Assembly: GCA_964445765.1 (NCBI GenBank)
Contig: CAYULD010000002.1
Span: forward strand, 310,001-374,000
Length of the DNA stretch: 64,000 nucleotides
Direction of reading: 5' to 3'
From: JANPLD01 sp964445765
GTDB taxonomy: Bacteria > Pseudomonadota > Alphaproteobacteria > Rickettsiales > UBA8987
The notes under the pieces are model-generated. The model had not been told where the DNA came from, did no database searches, and was given only the letters and a program-made list of their open reading frames with translations. Made by a program: the position numbers and the translations under genes. The first letter of the stretch is position 1. Every line of letters begins with the position of its first letter. Shown in pieces: positions 1 to 7,459 of the stretch.

Positions 1-1
1 T

Positions 2-274
2 AAGGAAGATATAAACGAATTTACCGCTAAAGCTGGTGGTGATTTGAATTATAAGCTAAATGAGAATGTAGAATTTAACCAAAATGTTGGTTATTATTGG
101 GGTTCTGATTTACAAGTTACAAGGGCACAATCAGCACTTAAAGCTGGCTTAACTGATGATATTTATTTCAAAGCTGGCTATATAATTGAAAATAATTCCG
201 AAGTTCCAATTGGCAGAAAAAACAATGACCAACTAACAACTATTGGCATTGGTTATGAATTTGATAATGAGTAG
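2..274 (+). CDS. DUF481-family outer-membrane beta-barrel protein (C-terminal fragment)
   Basis: The reading frame is open from the window edge, so only about the last 90 residues are present; the methionine at base 44 is internal. The fragment alternates polar and hydrophobic residues as in beta-strands. It ends in an aromatic-rich strand (IGIGYEFDNE), matching the C-terminus of DUF481/YdiY-type proteins, where a Lys/Asp-rich turn precedes a last strand ending Y-x-F. Such proteins sit in the outer membrane; their function is poorly known. Family assignment rests on the last two strands only, so it is moderate. Confidence 0.55.
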   Translation, partial: KEDINEFTAKAGGDLNYKLNENVEFNQNVGYYWGSDLQVTRAQSALKAGLTDDIYFKAGYIIENNSEVPIGRKNNDQLTTIGIGYEFDNE

Positions 275-289
275 TATTATTCTGAGTTT

Positions 290-343
290 AGAAGATATTT
301 TCTAAAAGCTAGGGGGCTTTTGCGGTGTCACCGCTTTTGCCCC
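290..343. other. two stem-loops just after the DUF481 gene
   Basis: A 7-bp perfect hairpin (TTTAGAA, 6-base loop, TTCTAAA) starts about 15 bases after the stop codon. It is followed at 313-343 by a bipartite stem: GGGGC and GCCCC form the outer helix, and GCGGT and ACCGC the inner helix. The two are separated by a symmetric run of four T on each side (four A on the minus strand). This patch is clearly more GC-rich than its surroundings. It could end transcripts from either side, but no long T-run follows on either strand, so it is not a textbook terminator. Confidence 0.45.
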
Positions 344-378
344 TTTCGCCCCTCGGTAGCCTTTTTCAGCAACTAAGT

Positions 379-457
379 AACTGCATAACTACCGTAACAA
401 ATGTTAAGCTATAAAACCTAAAGCTGTAACCCTTGCTAATTGTGGTAGTTTGCAGTT
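379..457. other. long-range inverted repeat, possible structured RNA
   Basis: Bases 379-393 and 444-457 are reverse complements over 14 positions with one bulged T, enclosing about 50 bases. Together with the bipartite hairpin at 313-343 this gives several stems within 150 bases of otherwise non-coding DNA. The minus strand also carries the micro-ORF, so a short structured transcript on that strand is plausible. I do not recognise tmRNA, RNase P, 6S or SRP RNA motifs here. Confidence 0.4.
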
Positions 458-478
458 AAATATACACGAAGTAGACAT
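404..478 (-). CDS. 24-codon micro-ORF with an unusually strong Shine-Dalgarno site
   Basis: On the minus strand, AAAGGAGGTAATCCA ends directly before an ATG. That puts GGAGG seven bases from the start codon and matches the complement of a typical 16S 3' end at 14 of 15 positions. The frame encodes MSTSCIFNCKLPQLARVTAL plus GFIA, then TAA. A CTCTAA/TTAGAG hairpin lies about 30 bases upstream. The 3' half overlaps a long-range stem (379-393 with 444-457). No known family is recognised. The ribosome-binding site is far better than those of neighbouring genes, but the ORF is so short that chance cannot be excluded. Confidence 0.35.
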   Translation of the reverse strand: MSTSCIFNCKLPQLARVTALGFIA

Positions 479-653
479 TGGATTACCTCCTTTACATTGC
501 GTAAAAACTCTAAAAAATTAGAGATTACTAACCTATAAACTAATAAATTCGGCTATTTATAAAATAAAAATAGTTTAAGAAATGCTATATTTTCAAAAAA
601 ATTTAAGCAAGAAAAGTTTTTATAATTTTTAGTAATTCAAATTTTATAATAAT

Positions 654-928
654 TATAGTTAGTTGTGTTAAGTTTAAGAGTATTTGCAACAAGATAATTT
701 TGCTTTAGAGCAAAGGAAAAATGAGCGAGATAGTTACTCATATCTGCGAGATTTTTTCTGTAGCAATAAAGCAAAATTAGCAGTTGCCCTTTGGGTTGCT
801 GCAAAAATTAAAAAATAGTTCGTTAAAAAGCTCGGAGATATGAATAACTATCTCGCTCGCTTTTTGCCTGCTATTTTTTAATTTTTGACCGGCAACAAAT
901 GCTCTTAAACTTAACGCAACTAACTATA
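654..928. repeat. 275-bp nested palindromic repeat, copy 1
   Basis: The outer arms 654-686 and 896-928 are 33-base inverted repeats with two differences, both of which would be G.U pairs in RNA. Nested inside are further inverted pairs: 696-707 with 767-778 (12 bp perfect), 723-745 with 836-858 (23 bp, one mismatch), and 802-818 with 871-887 (17 bp perfect). A second copy lies at 23557-23825. The cores match closely (for example CAACAAGATAATTTTGCTT and TTCGTTAAAAAGCTCG), but the outer arms have different sequences. There is no open frame of note. It looks like a small non-autonomous palindromic element of unknown family. Confidence 0.8.
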
Positions 929-929
929 G

Positions 930-2249
930 CTAAGAATGCGTAATACTTGCACCAAGATTAAGCATTAAATCTTTGAAGCTCGGGAAGGAAGTTGCAATCA
1001 TTTCAGGCTTATCAACAGAAATAGGTTTTCTAGAGGCAAGCCCTGCAATAAGAAAACTCATTGCAATTCGGTGATCACCATGCGTTGGAATTAAATTACC
1101 ACCCTCAATTTGCCCGCCCTTAACAGCTAAACTATCATCTGAGCCGATTTTTGCCTCAACACCAGATAGCTCAAGCCCTTTTCTAATAGCTTCTAGGCGA
1201 TTACTTTCTTTTACTTTAAGCTCCCCAAGCCCTCTCATAATGGTTTCACCCTTTGCTTTTGCTGCCACGATTGAGAGAATTGGATATTCATCAATCATAG
1301 AAGGGGCGCGTTCTGCCGGCACTTCAACCGCCTTTAAGTTTGGAGAATATTTTGCAGTAATATCTGCAACTTCTTCACCGGCCTCAACCCTTATATTGGT
1401 AAATTCAATATTTGCCCCCATCTCTTGCAGGGTTTGATATAAACCAATTCTGGTAGGGTTAATTAAAACATTTTGAATTGTAACCGCAGAGCCTTCCGTA
1501 ATAATTGCCGCAACTAATGGAAATGCCGCAGAAGAGGGATCAGCAGGCACTATAACATCTTTAGGTGTAAAATTTTGTTGCCCCAAATATTTTATAATAT
1601 TTAAGCCATTTTCTTGAGTAATAGAAATCTCACCACCGAAATGTTTAATCATCATTTCTGTGTGATCTCTAGTTTTTTCCTTCTCAATTATTGTGGTTAT
1701 TCCGGGGGTATTTAATGCAGAAAGTAATATCGCAGATTTAACTTGTGCCGATGCAACTGGAAGCTCATATTCAATGGGTAACATTTCATCAGCACCTTTA
1801 ACCATAAGGGGTAAAAAATTTTCTTCTCTGGCTTCAAAATGAGCACCCATTAATTGCAGTGGCACTGTAACACGACGCATAGGCCTGCCACGCAAACTTT
1901 CATCACCGGTAAAGAATGTGCGAAAATTATAGGGTGCAACTAAGCCCATTAACAGCCTGCAACCAGTGCCAGAATTACCGCAATCTAAGGAATCTGAAGG
2001 CTCACTGAGGCCACCAACCCCAACGCCATCAACAATATAATCAGAATTTATTTTATTAATTTTAACCCCAAGTTTTTGCAGGCAGGCTTTTGTATTAAGA
2101 ACATCTTCACTTTCAAGGAGGCCTGAAATTTTTGTTTTACCAATTGCTTGTGATGCAAAAATTAACGCACGATGTGAAATTGATTTATCACCCGGAACGG
2201 AAATTTTACCTTTGAGATTATTAGAATTATTTGCCGTTAGAATATTCAT
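930..2249 (-). CDS. aroA: 3-phosphoshikimate 1-carboxyvinyltransferase (EPSP synthase, class II)
   Basis: AroA condenses shikimate-3-phosphate with phosphoenolpyruvate, the sixth step of the shikimate pathway, in the cytosol. The protein carries the four class II signatures: GDKS near the N-terminus, SAQVK, RDHTE and NPTR. It also has NSGTGCR and GDESLRGRPMRRV in the PEP site. A longer frame begins at 2270, but the ATG at 2247-2249 is preferred: it overlaps the TAA of the upstream gene (TAATG) and has GAGGAA six bases before it, giving about 439 residues. Class II enzymes such as CP4 have Ala where this one has Gly (NSGT), as in E. coli. Translationally coupled to the PAS_5 gene. Confidence 0.95.
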   Translation of the reverse strand: MNILTANNSNNLKGKISVPGDKSISHRALIFASQAIGKTKISGLLESEDVLNTKACLQKLGVKINKINSDYIVDGVGVGGLSEPSDSLDCGNSGTGCRLLMGLVAPYNFRTFFTGDESLRGRPMRRVTVPLQLMGAHFEAREENFLPLMVKGADEMLPIEYELPVASAQVKSAILLSALNTPGITTIIEKEKTRDHTEMMIKHFGGEISITQENGLNIIKYLGQQNFTPKDVIVPADPSSAAFPLVAAIITEGSAVTIQNVLINPTRIGLYQTLQEMGANIEFTNIRVEAGEEVADITAKYSPNLKAVEVPAERAPSMIDEYPILSIVAAKAKGETIMRGLGELKVKESNRLEAIRKGLELSGVEAKIGSDDSLAVKGGQIEGGNLIPTHGDHRIAMSFLIAGLASRKPISVDKPEMIATSFPSFKDLMLNLGASITHS

Positions 2250-2698
2250 TAAAATTCCTCTTCCTTCCAACGCATACCACCGAATATATATTTAACTTCA
2301 TTATCACCTTTGCGAGCAGTTAGCGGAAATAATTTTTGGCGATATTTAACAATAGAATAGATGCTACTTTCAAATTCGCCTTCATCAATAAGCTCTTTCT
2401 TATTGGAAATTACATCAGAAAATTTGCGAGCCATTTTGTGATTTGTAGGAAGTATCATTCCAGTAAAAGGGGTATCAAATTTTTCATCTCTAACAACTTT
2501 TAGCAAATTTTCACCGAGGTAAGAAAAGCGATAAGGCTCTTCAGCTTTAAGTAAGAAACAATCACTCGCAACTTTTTCAATCGCTGAAAAGACAATTTGT
2601 TCCTCCGCGGCTATTTCAGAATTTGCTTTTTCCTTCAAATCTTTGAAGTAATTATCAAGAAAATCAGCCAGCCTCATTCTTCTAAACTCAAACCCCAT
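2249..2698 (-). CDS. PAS_5 domain protein
   Basis: This 149-residue soluble protein resembles the alphaproteobacterial PAS_5 family (PF07310). A short N-terminal helix is followed by an alternating beta pattern (FSYLGENLLKVVRDE) and a closing strand with the family-like LFPLTARKGDNEVKYIFGGM. Such proteins are thought to be small sensors, but neither ligand nor partner is known. The stop codon overlaps the aroA start, so both are likely on one mRNA, although no functional link to aromatic biosynthesis is known. A second in-frame ATG seven codons downstream could be the true start. Family call is from overall pattern only. Confidence 0.55.
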   Translation of the reverse strand: MGFEFRRMRLADFLDNYFKDLKEKANSEIAAEEQIVFSAIEKVASDCFLLKAEEPYRFSYLGENLLKVVRDEKFDTPFTGMILPTNHKMARKFSDVISNKKELIDEGEFESSIYSIVKYRQKLFPLTARKGDNEVKYIFGGMRWKEEEF

Positions 2699-2709
2699 AA
2701 AATATTTTT

Positions 2710-3141
2710 TTAGATATTTTTTATTACATTTTCAAAATTGTATATAAAATATACATAATATATTGCCCTGTAGATACACATTATTATAAGTGTTTTCAAC
2801 CATTTAGTTTTTAGAAAACCAGAAAAAAACGGAAAGAGAATATTAATTTCAGGAAATACCAAAACTGCCCCAAAAAGATACAAAAATTTATTGGTGTAAT
2901 GTGCTAGATTTCTGTAATTGTAATTGTCAAAGAATTTTGAAAGAAGTTTGGCAAGATAAAAACAAATTATATAAGATAAAAATAACCCAGCCATAGAGCC
3001 AAAAAAAGCCGTAATTACAGCAAGGTTTTTATTTTCATAATTATCAAAATAAAATAGCATTGGCAAAGCAAGCTCTTTACTAAAACTTAGTAAGAAATTT
3101 GCTTTTAGCGAATCAATAAAAATTTCTAGTAATATTTCCAT
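2710..3141 (-). CDS. small integral membrane protein, possibly YqaA/DedA-like
   Basis: A 143-residue hydrophobic protein with about three to four membrane segments (roughly residues 5-30, 40-65, 85-105 and 113-133). A Gly-containing segment (FFGSMAGLFLSYIICFYLAK) is reminiscent of the second helix of YqaA/DedA-type proteins, where a small residue-rich stretch precedes the reentrant loop. Similarity is weak and the family's basic and acidic signature residues are not clearly present. It lies 11 bases upstream of the PAS_5 gene on the same strand, so the three genes down to aroA may form one unit. Function is unknown. Confidence 0.4.
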   Translation of the reverse strand: MEILLEIFIDSLKANFLLSFSKELALPMLFYFDNYENKNLAVITAFFGSMAGLFLSYIICFYLAKLLSKFFDNYNYRNLAHYTNKFLYLFGAVLVFPEINILFPFFSGFLKTKWLKTLIIMCIYRAIYYVYFIYNFENVIKNI

Positions 3142-3152
3142 AGTTTTTTCGC

Positions 3153-3207
3153 GTATCGTTTATCGTTCATCGTATAGCGATTAACCATTAACGATAAACG
3201 ATATACG
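3153..3207. repeat. palindromic hairpin built from TATCGTT/AACGATA units
   Basis: Bases 3155-3167 and 3190-3202 are a 13-bp perfect inverted repeat, extendable past a two-base bulge. The arms consist of short repeats (ATCGTT, CATCGTAT) unlike neighbouring coding sequence. It fills the gap between hisF and the downstream membrane-protein gene on the minus strand and could act as a transcriptional punctuation element. No T-run follows on the minus strand. Confidence 0.55.
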
Positions 3208-3210
3208 AAC

Positions 3211-3972
3211 CTAAACCCTAACTTCAACGCCATTTGCCATCATATAATCTTTAACTTGTTTTATGGTAAATTGCCCAAAGTGAAAAACACTTGCCGCCAA
3301 AACAGCATCTGCCTTACCTTTGATAACACCTTCTACAAAGTGATGCAACGCCCCAACGCCGCCTGATGCAATAATTGGTATTTCTAAATTTGAACTTATT
3401 AGAGAAGTTAGCTCACAATTAAAGCCTTGTTTTGTGCCGTCTCTATCCATAGAGGTAAGTAAAATTTCACCTGCACCAAACTCTTGCATTTTTTTAGCCC
3501 AAGCAAGAGCTTCAAGCCCAGTTTCTTTTTTACCGCCGTGGGTATAAATTTCATATCTATTTTTAGCTTCATTAAATTTTGCATCTATAGCAACTACTAT
3601 ACATTGCTTGCCAAATTTTTCTGAGGCTTTTTTAACAATTTCAGGGTTTGTAACCGCTGCACTATTGATTGAAACTTTATCCGCACCACTATTTAAGAGT
3701 TTTCTGATATGCTCAACATTCTTAACGCCACCCCCAACTGTTAACGGCATAAAACAGTTTTCTGCCACTTGCTCAACAATATGATAAATATTTTCACGAT
3801 TTTCACCAGATGCAGTAATATCAAGAAAGCATAATTCATCAGCACCTTGATCTTCATAGATTTTGGCTTGTGTTACGGGGTCGCCGGCATCAATCAGATT
3901 AACAAAATTAACGCCTTTAACAACTCTGCCATCTTTAACATCAAGGCAGGGGATTATTCTTTTCTTTAACAT
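3211..3972 (-). CDS. hisF: imidazole glycerol phosphate synthase, cyclase subunit
   Basis: HisF uses ammonia from the HisH glutaminase to convert PRFAR into imidazole glycerol phosphate and AICAR, joining histidine to purine synthesis. The 253-residue (beta/alpha)8 barrel is full length. The two catalytic aspartates are visible: Asp11 in CLDVKDGR and Asp130 in VVAIDAKF. The phosphate loops GGGV and ASGGVG are also present. No other his gene lies in the window; HisH must be encoded elsewhere. The gene is divergent from msrB across a 54-base AT-rich gap that holds TATAAT-like boxes for both directions. Confidence 0.96.
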   Translation of the reverse strand: MLKKRIIPCLDVKDGRVVKGVNFVNLIDAGDPVTQAKIYEDQGADELCFLDITASGENRENIYHIVEQVAENCFMPLTVGGGVKNVEHIRKLLNSGADKVSINSAAVTNPEIVKKASEKFGKQCIVVAIDAKFNEAKNRYEIYTHGGKKETGLEALAWAKKMQEFGAGEILLTSMDRDGTKQGFNCELTSLISSNLEIPIIASGGVGALHHFVEGVIKGKADAVLAASVFHFGQFTIKQVKDYMMANGVEVRV

Positions 3973-4026
3973 ATTGTAACTTATAACTCTATAAAACTGA
4001 ACTATTATATGATATTATAAAAAATT

Positions 4027-4494
4027 ATGAAAAAACTATATTTCGCATTATTTTTACTATTCCTAACTATTTTGATTGGTAATTCAACTTTTTCTAAAAA
4101 TGAGGTGAAAATGGCAGAGGAAAATTACAAAGGTCTTATTAAAAAACTTTCTAAAGAGCAACATAATGTTATGTTCTGTGAAGCAACCGAAAAGCCATTT
4201 TCAAGCGAGTTACTAAATGAAAAACGCAAGGGTAAATTTGCTTGTGCGGCTTGTGGGCAAATTATTTTTGATTCAAATACAAAGTTTGAAAGTGGAACTG
4301 GCTGGCCAAGTTTTTATGATGCGATTAGTGGCAGTGTTGATTTCAAAATAGATAAAAAATATGGAATGATTAGAACAGAATTTCATTGCTCAAGGTGCAA
4401 AGCACATTTTGGCCATATATTTGATGATGGCCCAGCCCCAACTGGCAAAAGATATTGCACTAATGGTTTAGCTTTAGAATTTATTGCAGATTAG
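4027..4494 (+). CDS. msrB: peptide-methionine (R)-S-oxide reductase MsrB, exported
   Basis: MsrB reduces the R-epimer of methionine sulfoxide in oxidised proteins. Residues 1-23 form a clear signal peptide, so the enzyme probably works in the periplasm. The two zinc-binding CxxC pairs (Cys73/76 and Cys121/124), the GTGWPSF motif, HxGHIFDDGP and the catalytic cysteine (Cys144 in RYCTNG) are all present. An internal Met at residue 29 would give a cytosolic form, but the ATG at 4027 gives the better signal sequence. First gene of a run with a BKACE-family enzyme and msrA, the partner for the S-epimer. Confidence 0.93.
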   Translation: MKKLYFALFLLFLTILIGNSTFSKNEVKMAEENYKGLIKKLSKEQHNVMFCEATEKPFSSELLNEKRKGKFACAACGQIIFDSNTKFESGTGWPSFYDAISGSVDFKIDKKYGMIRTEFHCSRCKAHFGHIFDDGPAPTGKRYCTNGLALEFIAD

Positions 4495-4501
4495 GAAAAT
4501 T

Positions 4502-5542
4502 ATGGCAGGAAGTGAAGTTAGTATAATCTATGCCCCTTTAGGCAGCAGATATTATCCATTAAATTCTGGGAAAGGTGAATATGAGCACCCGCATCTAAAA
4601 TATAGGCCGGAAGAAATTGCTATAGAAATAAAAGAGTTTTTTGAAGAAGGCTTAATAAGTCAAGTTCACTTGCATGGAAGAAACCCAGAAAATGGCTTTC
4701 CAACCGGAAAACCTGAACATTATAACTTGCTTTTACAAAGTTTGCACAGAAATTTAAGTGAAATAGAATATTATTTAAGTATTACAACTACAGATAATAA
4801 TATTCCCCAGCAAGACAAAGAAATATATGGTGATATGGCAAGGGCTGCAATATTAAAAAGCTCTTATGAATTATTACAGCCAAATAAAATTCCATTAATT
4901 GATTCACTTGCTGCTTCACTTCAAGCCAAAAATACTAACAGGCCAGAAATTGCAGAACAATTTAATGATTTTATAGATAATTGTTTGGCTATAATGGATA
5001 CAAAAAATATTGGTTTTGAAATTGAAATCCCTAAGGATGATTTGTTTGAGGTCGCTAAAAAATTTTTAAAGGGAATGAGAGGAAGATTATTACGAAATGA
5101 GTTTAATTCTCCAAACTTAATTGCTAGTATAAATGCCCCAGTAATTCAAATGCTTTATGGAGCAAGACCCTATATGCCAAGCACAGAAGAATTTATTAGG
5201 AAATCAATAGATAAGGTTCATAATGAATTATCACCAAGGGTGGTTCAAGTTGCTTTTAGACATAATAGAGATCAATTTAATCCAGATATTGCAAGGTATT
5301 TAATTAGTCTTGCAAAACAAGGAAAAATTCAAGGTATAAGAATTGGCATTGAAGATACCCCAAAAAATATGGCAGGCGAATTTGTAAGCAATCAATGGCT
5401 TGTTGAACAGATAAATCAAATTGCTAAAAAAGAGGGTGTATCTATAAGAAAGCCAAAAGATGCACTAGCATTAATAGTGGATAATAAGGTTGAGATATCT
5501 AATGTTTACCCCCAAAAAAATGTGATTAATAAAACAAAATGA
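4502..5542 (+). CDS. BKACE (beta-keto acid cleavage enzyme, DUF849) family protein
   Basis: The 346-residue TIM-barrel protein shows two hallmarks of the BKACE/DUF849 family. One is the metal-binding HxH in QVHLHGRNPENG. The other is the C-terminal block IRIGIEDTPKNM with a later SNQWLVEQI, equivalent to the family's G-x-E-D plus N-x-x-L-V. Known members condense a beta-keto acid with acetyl-CoA to give acetoacetate and a new acyl-CoA; substrates vary widely and cannot be read from sequence. A TTG at 4484 would overlap msrB; the ATG at 4502 with TAGGA upstream is preferred. Its stop overlaps the msrA start (ATGA), so the three genes are probably co-translated, an unusual setting. Confidence 0.75.
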   Translation: MAGSEVSIIYAPLGSRYYPLNSGKGEYEHPHLKYRPEEIAIEIKEFFEEGLISQVHLHGRNPENGFPTGKPEHYNLLLQSLHRNLSEIEYYLSITTTDNNIPQQDKEIYGDMARAAILKSSYELLQPNKIPLIDSLAASLQAKNTNRPEIAEQFNDFIDNCLAIMDTKNIGFEIEIPKDDLFEVAKKFLKGMRGRLLRNEFNSPNLIASINAPVIQMLYGARPYMPSTEEFIRKSIDKVHNELSPRVVQVAFRHNRDQFNPDIARYLISLAKQGKIQGIRIGIEDTPKNMAGEFVSNQWLVEQINQIAKKEGVSIRKPKDALALIVDNKVEISNVYPQKNVINKTK

Positions 5543-6174
5543 AAAACTTTATAAAAATTATAATTTTAACATTAACAATTATGTATTCATCTCTAGCATC
5601 TGCAAATTCTGAAAATTTAGAAAAGGCAACTTTTGCAGGTGGGTGTTTTTGGTGTATGCAACCTATTTTTGATGAGTTAGATGGCGTTATTAAAACTGAA
5701 GTTGGCTATAGTGGCGGGCATACTGAAAACCCTAGTTATGATGAGGTAATTTCTGGAGAAACAGGGCATCAGGAAGTTATACAAATTACTTTTAACCCTG
5801 AAAAAATCTCATATGAATTTCTGCTAGATAAATTTATGAGGAATATTGACCCCCTAGACCCATTAGGGCAGTTTTATGATAAGGGTTTGCAATATGTTAC
5901 TTCAGTTTTTTATCATAATGATAATCAAAGAAAAATTACTGAAGAATATTTTACAAAACTGAAAGAATCTGCTATTCTCAAGGGCGAGGTGGTGGTTACT
6001 ATAAAAGCTTTTCAGGCTTTTTATAAAGCGGAAGATTATCACCAAAAATATTATCAAAAAAACCCTATAAGATATAATGCTTATAAAAAAGGCAGTGGAA
6101 GGGAAGAAAAAATAAAGCAAATATGGGGCAAGGAACATCAACAGATCAACCCAAATATTCTAAAGAGCAATTAG
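5539..6174 (+). CDS. msrA: peptide-methionine (S)-S-oxide reductase MsrA, exported
   Basis: MsrA reduces the S-epimer of methionine sulfoxide. A signal peptide of about 22 residues ends at ASA-NS, so the product should be periplasmic like the MsrB two genes upstream. The catalytic motif GCFWC starts at Cys36, followed by the usual VGYSGG, the Y-D-x-V block and the GHQEV motif. The later F-Q-x-F-Y-x-AEDYHQ block and a C-terminal YQKNP complete the fold. It starts four bases inside the end of the BKACE gene (ATGA coupling). The last 52 bases overlap the next frame. Confidence 0.95.
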   Translation: MKNFIKIIILTLTIMYSSLASANSENLEKATFAGGCFWCMQPIFDELDGVIKTEVGYSGGHTENPSYDEVISGETGHQEVIQITFNPEKISYEFLLDKFMRNIDPLDPLGQFYDKGLQYVTSVFYHNDNQRKITEEYFTKLKESAILKGEVVVTIKAFQAFYKAEDYHQKYYQKNPIRYNAYKKGSGREEKIKQIWGKEHQQINPNILKSN

Positions 6175-7409
6175 AAAGATATCAATATTGCCATAATTTT
6201 TTAACAGAAAATTATAGAAATAAAGCAGAAGAAACAAAAAGAACAGAAGCAAAGAAAATTGATGAGAAAAAAGTTTTCTCTGATGAAAGGCTTGGTTGGA
6301 GTTATGAAAAGCCCGTTTATATACATAATTTTATTTCAGAAGTGGTAACTAAAGTTCACGCTTGGCCAGATAGAATGAATAGACCGCAATATAATCATAT
6401 AATAGCGGTTTATGCTCAAACATTACTTCAGGGCAGAAAACTTTTAGAACTAACCGCAGAAAAACTATTAGAGGGTAATTTAGAAAATTTATCAGATGAA
6501 CAGATTTCTTCAATTATTCCGGAAGGCAAAAAAATAAGGAACATAAAAAAATTCAAAGAGGATAGGTGTAGCCTTACTGAAAATGAATTAAACTCTATAA
6601 AAGAAACTCTAAAACCTTTATTATTAAACTCAGTAATAAAAGGAAAATTTAAGTATATTGAGGAACAAGAAAATAAATTCTTCACCTATGATGATTATAA
6701 AACAATGCAATTTTTAGCTTTAATGCACGATATGGTTGAAGATAAACACTTAACCATAGAACAACTAGAAAGAATTGCTAAAAGTGGCGGTAAAGAAAAT
6801 AAATATATGCTTCGTGCAATTAAATTATTATCATATCTTGATAAAAATAATTATACTGATAAGCTTGGAAATTTTACTCTTACAGAGGATAAAATAAGTA
6901 AATCAATAAATGAAGTTGCAGAATATTATAGGGATATAAATTTTAATTATTCACATCGCGAGGGATACAAATATGACATTGCAAAATTAGATTATGCAGA
7001 GATTGTTCAATATAAAGCAGGCTATTGCACTGAGATGTTAGAAAAAATGCTAGCTGAAAATTTACCTGAAAAAAATATTTTTATAACCACAAAGGTAAAA
7101 TTATTTGATATGGATAATAATAAAAGCATTTATCGCAACCCTGAATCAACGCCAAAAGGCAGAACAAATATTGTTAAATATGAAATATGCTCACAAGCAC
7201 TAGAGGGTTTTTTAGAAAAATTGGAATTATGTAAATCTTATAAATTTGAATTTTCACCAAACCCACATTTTTATGGTTATTCAACAAATGTTGGTGGATA
7301 TGGCTATCATAAAAAACTTAAAGATTACGGCAAAGGTGATGGAAATTTTACAGATAAAATTGCGTTCGCTCGGCAACAAACAAATCCAGAAAATAATGGG
7401 CGTGTTTAA
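6123..7409 (+). CDS. SpoT-like HD-domain protein, hydrolase half only
   Basis: A 428-residue cytosolic protein without signal peptide or membrane segment. I do not recognise it as a known full-length family, but two blocks match the (p)ppGpp hydrolase domain of RelA/SpoT enzymes. RPQYNHIIAVYAQTLL (residues 87-102) parallels the PYIxHPLAVA block with its metal-binding His. LALMHDMVEDKHLTIEQL (198-215) parallels the HDxxEDT block. Between them lies about 95 charged residues not seen in RelA/SpoT. No synthetase, TGS or ACT domain is present. The chosen start overlaps msrA by 52 bases, so a later or non-ATG start is possible. Hydrolase activity is inference. Confidence 0.5.
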   Translation: MGQGTSTDQPKYSKEQLERYQYCHNFLTENYRNKAEETKRTEAKKIDEKKVFSDERLGWSYEKPVYIHNFISEVVTKVHAWPDRMNRPQYNHIIAVYAQTLLQGRKLLELTAEKLLEGNLENLSDEQISSIIPEGKKIRNIKKFKEDRCSLTENELNSIKETLKPLLLNSVIKGKFKYIEEQENKFFTYDDYKTMQFLALMHDMVEDKHLTIEQLERIAKSGGKENKYMLRAIKLLSYLDKNNYTDKLGNFTLTEDKISKSINEVAEYYRDINFNYSHREGYKYDIAKLDYAEIVQYKAGYCTEMLEKMLAENLPEKNIFITTKVKLFDMDNNKSIYRNPESTPKGRTNIVKYEICSQALEGFLEKLELCKSYKFEFSPNPHFYGYSTNVGGYGYHKKLKDYGKGDGNFTDKIAFARQQTNPENNGRV

Positions 7410-7459
7410 TAAATAATAATTTTATTTGAGGATTAGAAGAAAATAAAGCATAGTGAATT

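Noticed and set aside
478..495. TTGGATTACCTCCTTTA on the plus strand looks like the 3' end of 16S rRNA (TGGATCACCTCCTTT).
   Set aside because: The preceding bases do not resemble helix 45 or the rest of 16S rRNA. The match is better explained as the complement of a strong Shine-Dalgarno site on the minus strand.
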